Shown here: positions 61,701-64,000 of the stretch, piece after piece
How the letters are laid out: every line of letters begins with the position of its first letter
How positions within the stretch are numbered: the stretch's first letter is position 1
Assembly: GCF_034366625.1 (NCBI RefSeq)
Contig: NZ_JAXMIH010000005.1
Span: 248,001-312,000, forward strand
Reading direction: 5' to 3'
Length of the DNA: 64,000 nucleotides
Source of the DNA: Prosthecobacter sp.
GTDB lineage: Bacteria > Verrucomicrobiota > Verrucomicrobiia > Verrucomicrobiales > Verrucomicrobiaceae
Position numbers and translations under genes: made by a program
Notes under the pieces: generated by a model
Seen by the model: the letters and a program-made list of their open reading frames with translations, nothing else
The model's database searches: none
What the model was told of the DNA's origin: nothing

Positions 61701-62427
61701 TCCCGTGACCAAGATGCGCATCGCCGGTATCGAGATCGCTTTACCTTCGCACAAGGCCGATGACGTGCTCGTTTTCACGAAGTCCGGCGATTCCTGGCAA
61801 TGCGATGGCCTGCGTAGCCAGATCGCACTCACCGGCAAGCGTCCTGGTCTCCAAGGCCCCATCGACGACGCCTTCGCCACGTCCTTCCTCTGCGTGCGCG
61901 GCACCGGCAAGCCCTGGAATGCTGAAGTGAACACCTGGGCCGACGCCAGTCTGAAACGCTTCGAATACGAATGGGCGCGCTACATGCGCGGCGAGTTGCC
62001 GGTGAAGGACGACACCGAAGTCACCGAGTCCGACTTGCGCGACAAGCACCTCATCCTCTTCGGCGATCCCGGCAGCAACTCATGGATCGCCAAAGCCCTG
62101 CCGAAACTGCCAGTGACGTGGACACGCGATGAAGTTCGCCTCGGCGACCAAACTCAGTCAACCAAAGATCACGCCCCCGTCTTCATCTGCGCCAGCCCGC
62201 TTGCCGAGGATCGCTACATTGTCATCAACAGCGGCCACACCTTCCACGAGAAGGAATTTGCCGCCTTCAATTACCTGTTATTCCCACGACTTGGCGATTG
62301 GACGGTGATGAAGATTACGCCGGGCGCGGATCAGTGGCGGCCGACATCGCCTGTATTCCCCGAGGAAGTTGTCCGCGCGGGCTATTTTGATGAGACTTGG
62401 CGGAAGGCTGGCGTGGTTGAACCGTAG
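58768..62427 (+). CDS. Secreted fusion of parallel beta-helix and two alpha/beta esterase domains
   Basis: The 1219-residue protein has a short Sec signal peptide (1-16). Residues about 17-360 form a right-handed parallel beta helix of the NosD/DUF1565 type, with repeated NNxC..N..GI coils (ITNNVCYRNMGGGIGSMSG, IQDNECHTNIRAGIGISEG, MRNHCHDNIRAGIGLRD). An esterase domain follows (about 370-590) with LHGHGSD and GGSMGG (Ser463). A second hydrolase domain (about 680-930) has VLHGSS and GMSMGASG (Ser787). The last 280 residues are a poorly recognised domain. The pairing of a carbohydrate-binding helix with two serine hydrolases fits an enzyme that strips several ester groups from a polymer. TGATG couples it to the sulfatase. 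Confidence 0.88.
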   Translation: MKSLLALIATTGSLHAATIHVPNDHASIPMALSAAQASDVVLVAAGTYRGPVKLKPGVTLKSAGNDDKGTLGLKRAEATTLEGGVEMAEKSVLDGFTVSGVGKYDDKLWQHHFDTQGSEQEHEPIGAAGTPGIAVKVECEVRHNIVHHIGYTGIAITAGSPRITNNVCYRNMGGGIGSMSGSTAIIEQNLCFENFYAGIGCDGASPLIQDNECHTNIRAGIGISEGSSPQVMRNHCHDNIRAGIGLRDKAKARIENNRLHGNKLVAIGVTSGSEAVIHSNELTREGGVPPMIAVLEDSKAVITGNTIRGGGVAAIVVKGNADISRNHFVTPGPKKPILVFKGATVTESDNMLLTDVAFRSNLDDTEQRYVELVPSDAASKAGRDVVIALHGHGSDRWQFIQQTRGECQGLRDVAAKHGLIVVSPDYRAKTSWMGPKAEADVVQIIAELKRRHQIGRVFIAGGSMGGTSALIFAALHPELIAGVCSLNGTANMVEYAKFQDAIIASYGGTKDQVPDEYKKRSAELWPDRLVMPVAVTTGGKDESVPPQSVLRLVEKLQQAKRKVLSIHREAGGHSTNYEDTCAAMEFMLREAVSTSALHESAKTLKAQMAKLKPAHADLLADAEVFYKGSEWALRYESAFTAKDVATIEKAIVRGTERVTALAANQSPWTTKKGKVVRGFVSAVDGSTQPYGVIIPKNYDGTKPMRLDVVLHGSSKPVGMSELKFMSRFDEGDADKPASEADFIELHPLGRVENCYRWAGETDVFEAIEAVCRNYKIDRDRIVLRGMSMGASGTWHLGLKHPDRFVAIGPYCGYVDTHRFSETPIPSFIKVGPLPPHQEIGLHMLDSVDYAANASMVPEIACIGDKDTFFQSHVHMGEVFEKEGVPFVNLISPGTGHVIDPKTHAEQMRRIGEHVAKGLDHDPKQLRFVTWTLKYNRCHWLELLSLGKHYERAEFSASVTDDGIEVSEARNIARFAIHRPVTKMRIAGIEIALPSHKADDVLVFTKSGDSWQCDGLRSQIALTGKRPGLQGPIDDAFATSFLCVRGTGKPWNAEVNTWADASLKRFEYEWARYMRGELPVKDDTEVTESDLRDKHLILFGDPGSNSWIAKALPKLPVTWTRDEVRLGDQTQSTKDHAPVFICASPLAEDRYIVINSGHTFHEKEFAAFNYLLFPRLGDWTVMKITPGADQWRPTSPVFPEEVVRAGYFDETWRKAGVVEP

Positions 62428-62439
62428 AATATCCCCCTC

Positions 62440-63936
62440 ATGCCCCGAATCCTCATCGCCGAATGCAAACAGGAAGTTTCCACCTTCAATCCGCACCTCA
62501 GCGGCTACGACGACTTTGGGGTTCGGCGCGGCGAGGAGCTGCTGCGCTACCATCGCACGGTGCGCAATGAAATCGGCGGGGCGCTGAGCGTGCTCAATGC
62601 GACACCGGGGGTTGAATTGGTGCCGGCTTACAGCGCGTTTTTCATCACCTCGGGCGGCACGTTGGCGAAGACGGCTTGGGAGCGCATCGCGGCGGAGTTT
62701 CTGGAGGGCATTCGCGCAGCACCGCCGGTGGATGGCGTGTATTTTTGCATGCACGGGGCGATGGCGAGCGAGGTGGAACTTGATCCCGAAGGCTGGCTGC
62801 TGGCGGAGACGCGGAAGATTCTCGGTGAGGTCGTGCCCATCGTCGTGTCGCTCGATCTGCATGGCATCCTCACGGACCGCATGGCGGAGCACAGCGATGC
62901 CATCGTGGCTTATCACACCTACCCGCATGTCGATTTCTTCGAGACCGGCCAGCGCGCGGCGAAACTGCTGTTGAAGATTGTCGCAGGCGAGGTGAAGCCG
63001 GTGATGGCCAAAGTGACCGTGCCAGCGCTCGTGCGTGGTGATGAACTCATCACAGCCACCGGTTCGATTCGCTGTGTGGTGGAGGCAGCGAAGGCCGTCG
63101 AGCAAGGGGCGGGCGGACTCTCGGCAGCGATGATGTGGAGCAATCCGTTCACCGATGTGCCGGAACTCACCTCGTGCGCCCTCGTGGTGACCGACAACGA
63201 CCCGGCGCTGGCCGAACGCGAGGCGCTGCGCATCGCCAACCTGTTCTGGGAGCATCACGAGAAGATGCAGGTGCCGCTCGTGAGCCTGGAGGAGATGACG
63301 CGCATCGCCAAAGCTCACACCAACGGCACGCTCGCGCTCGTGGATGCTGCGGACGCGACGAGTTCCGGCGCTTCGGGCGACAGCAACGCGATCCTGCGCC
63401 AGCTCATGGAAACCGGCTGCACCTTGCGCACGCTGCTGCCCATCGTCGATGAAGGGACGGTGAAGCAGGCCTTTGCCGCGGGCATCGGCGCGACGATCAC
63501 GACGACTGTCGGCGGCACGCTCGATCCGAAGCGCTTCACACCGCTGCCGATCACCGCAACGGTGCGATTGCTCGCGGATGGTCGATTCCGCAGCGAGTCC
63601 TTCGGCGAAGAATGGCTCGCCGGGCCGACAGCGGTGCTGGAGGCGGGCAACTTCACGCTCGTGGTCAGCAGTCATGCCGTGAATCTCTACGACCGCTCGT
63701 TCTTCTACGCCCATGGCCAGAATCCGCGATGCTTCGACGCCGTGGTGGTGAAGTCGCCGCACTGCCAGCATCACATGTATGCCGACTGGTGCGCACGGAT
63801 GGTGAATGTCGATGCACCTGGATCAACGAGTGCGAATCTGTGCTACCTCGGCCACACCCGCTGCCCGCGTCCCATGTTTCCGCTCGATGCGGATGTTACG
63901 TTCACTCCCAAGTCCAAATTCTTCCAACGACACTAA
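62440..63936 (+). CDS. M81-family metallopeptidase (MlrC-like)
   Basis: The 498-residue protein matches MlrC-type metallopeptidases: RILIAECKQEVSTFNP at the N-terminus, DGVYFCMHGAMASE, VVSLDLHGILTD (zinc Asp and His), AYHTYPHVDFFETG and GGDELITATG-like segments, and the C-terminal part with VKSPHCQHHMY. MlrC completes breakdown of linearised microcystin in sphingomonads, but most homologues are in unrelated catabolic clusters, so no microcystin use should be concluded. There is no signal peptide, so it is cytosolic. It precedes a probable enolase-superfamily gene by 8 bases. Confidence 0.9.
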   Translation: MPRILIAECKQEVSTFNPHLSGYDDFGVRRGEELLRYHRTVRNEIGGALSVLNATPGVELVPAYSAFFITSGGTLAKTAWERIAAEFLEGIRAAPPVDGVYFCMHGAMASEVELDPEGWLLAETRKILGEVVPIVVSLDLHGILTDRMAEHSDAIVAYHTYPHVDFFETGQRAAKLLLKIVAGEVKPVMAKVTVPALVRGDELITATGSIRCVVEAAKAVEQGAGGLSAAMMWSNPFTDVPELTSCALVVTDNDPALAEREALRIANLFWEHHEKMQVPLVSLEEMTRIAKAHTNGTLALVDAADATSSGASGDSNAILRQLMETGCTLRTLLPIVDEGTVKQAFAAGIGATITTTVGGTLDPKRFTPLPITATVRLLADGRFRSESFGEEWLAGPTAVLEAGNFTLVVSSHAVNLYDRSFFYAHGQNPRCFDAVVVKSPHCQHHMYADWCARMVNVDAPGSTSANLCYLGHTRCPRPMFPLDADVTFTPKSKFFQRH

Positions 63937-63944
63937 TCCAACTC

Positions 63945-64000
63945 ATGAAAATCCGAGAAATCCGCTGCGCAGGTTTGCGCGGAGCCACGCCCGAAGGCGG
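63945..64000 (+). CDS. Start of a probable enolase-superfamily gene (cut by window end)
   Basis: Only 18 codons are visible, giving MKIREIRCAGLRGATPEG. This resembles the N-terminus of mandelate-racemase/muconate-lactonizing enzymes and sugar-acid dehydratases. The call is tentative because the catalytic domain is outside the window. Confidence 0.5.
   Translation, partial: MKIREIRCAGLRGATPEG

Noticed and set aside
62440..63936. Microcystin degradation gene mlrC
   Set aside because: Family match to M81 peptidases is clear, but no mlrA, mlrB or mlrD is present; most homologues have other roles.

Overview
The window looks like a chromosomal segment of a Verrucomicrobiota bacterium, most likely Verrucomicrobiales close to Prosthecobacter/Verrucomicrobium. 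This is inferred from the gene families and the high-GC codon use, not from a marker gene. The signs are a c-type cytochrome protein of the DUF1592/DUF1588/DUF1587 type with a DUF1552 partner and a divergent DUF1501 protein, DUF6797 beta-propeller proteins, a ThuA protein, a one-cysteine-motif sulfatase, many Tat or Sec signal peptides, and an ExbB-ExbD-TPR module. I saw no rRNA, tRNA, CRISPR array or transposase, and no gene-free stretch above 300 bases.

Layout. 1-3.9 kb: succinate dehydrogenase (membrane anchor, sdhA, sdhB) and a small TPR-like protein. 4.1-12.2 kb: secreted enzymes (polysaccharide deacetylase, gamma-glutamyltransferase, ceramidase-like protein, a frameshifted DUF6797/cytochrome c protein, ThuA). 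12.3-17.3 kb: an EF-hand esterase, then SDR, FAH-family hydrolase, aldo/keto reductase and MFS transporter, which together resemble an oxidative (non-phosphorylating) deoxy-sugar pathway. 17.2-24.3 kb (minus strand): a 1322-residue multidomain protein ending in a cupredoxin, a GxxExxY gene set between two copies of a palindromic repeat, an amidohydrolase, a PAS-AraC regulator and a small cysteine-rich secreted protein. 24.6-28.8 kb: an RRM protein and the ExbB-ExbD-TPR operon. 28.8-35.5 kb: DUF1501, the DUF1592-type cytochrome, a lower-GC lipoprotein and DUF1552. 35.5-50.6 kb: a long same-strand run with a DoeB-like deacylase, MFS, a metallo-beta-lactamase/esterase fusion, a glycosidase-like protein, a sodium symporter, a LamG/propeller protein, an SGNH hydrolase, a sialidase-like protein, a dimethylformamidase-like protein and a class IV aminotransferase. 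50.7-54.2 kb: an IetAS-type AAA ATPase/subtilase pair whose protease is broken. 54.4-64 kb: CocE-type hydrolase, an unrecognised Tat protein, sulfatase, a beta-helix/double-esterase fusion, an M81 peptidase and the start of a probable enolase-superfamily gene.

Working together. Most genes encode exported hydrolases and the transporters and cytosolic enzymes needed to use what they release, as expected of a degrader of complex, sulfated or acylated polymers. Many genes are coupled by ATGA or TGATG overlaps.

The features most worth a second look are two families of palindromic repeats that sit exactly at gene ends, one of them also read in frame inside a protein; a triplicated 7-mer that breaks a cytochrome gene; the IetAS locus that has lost the protease catalytic aspartate segment; and several unusual domain fusions.
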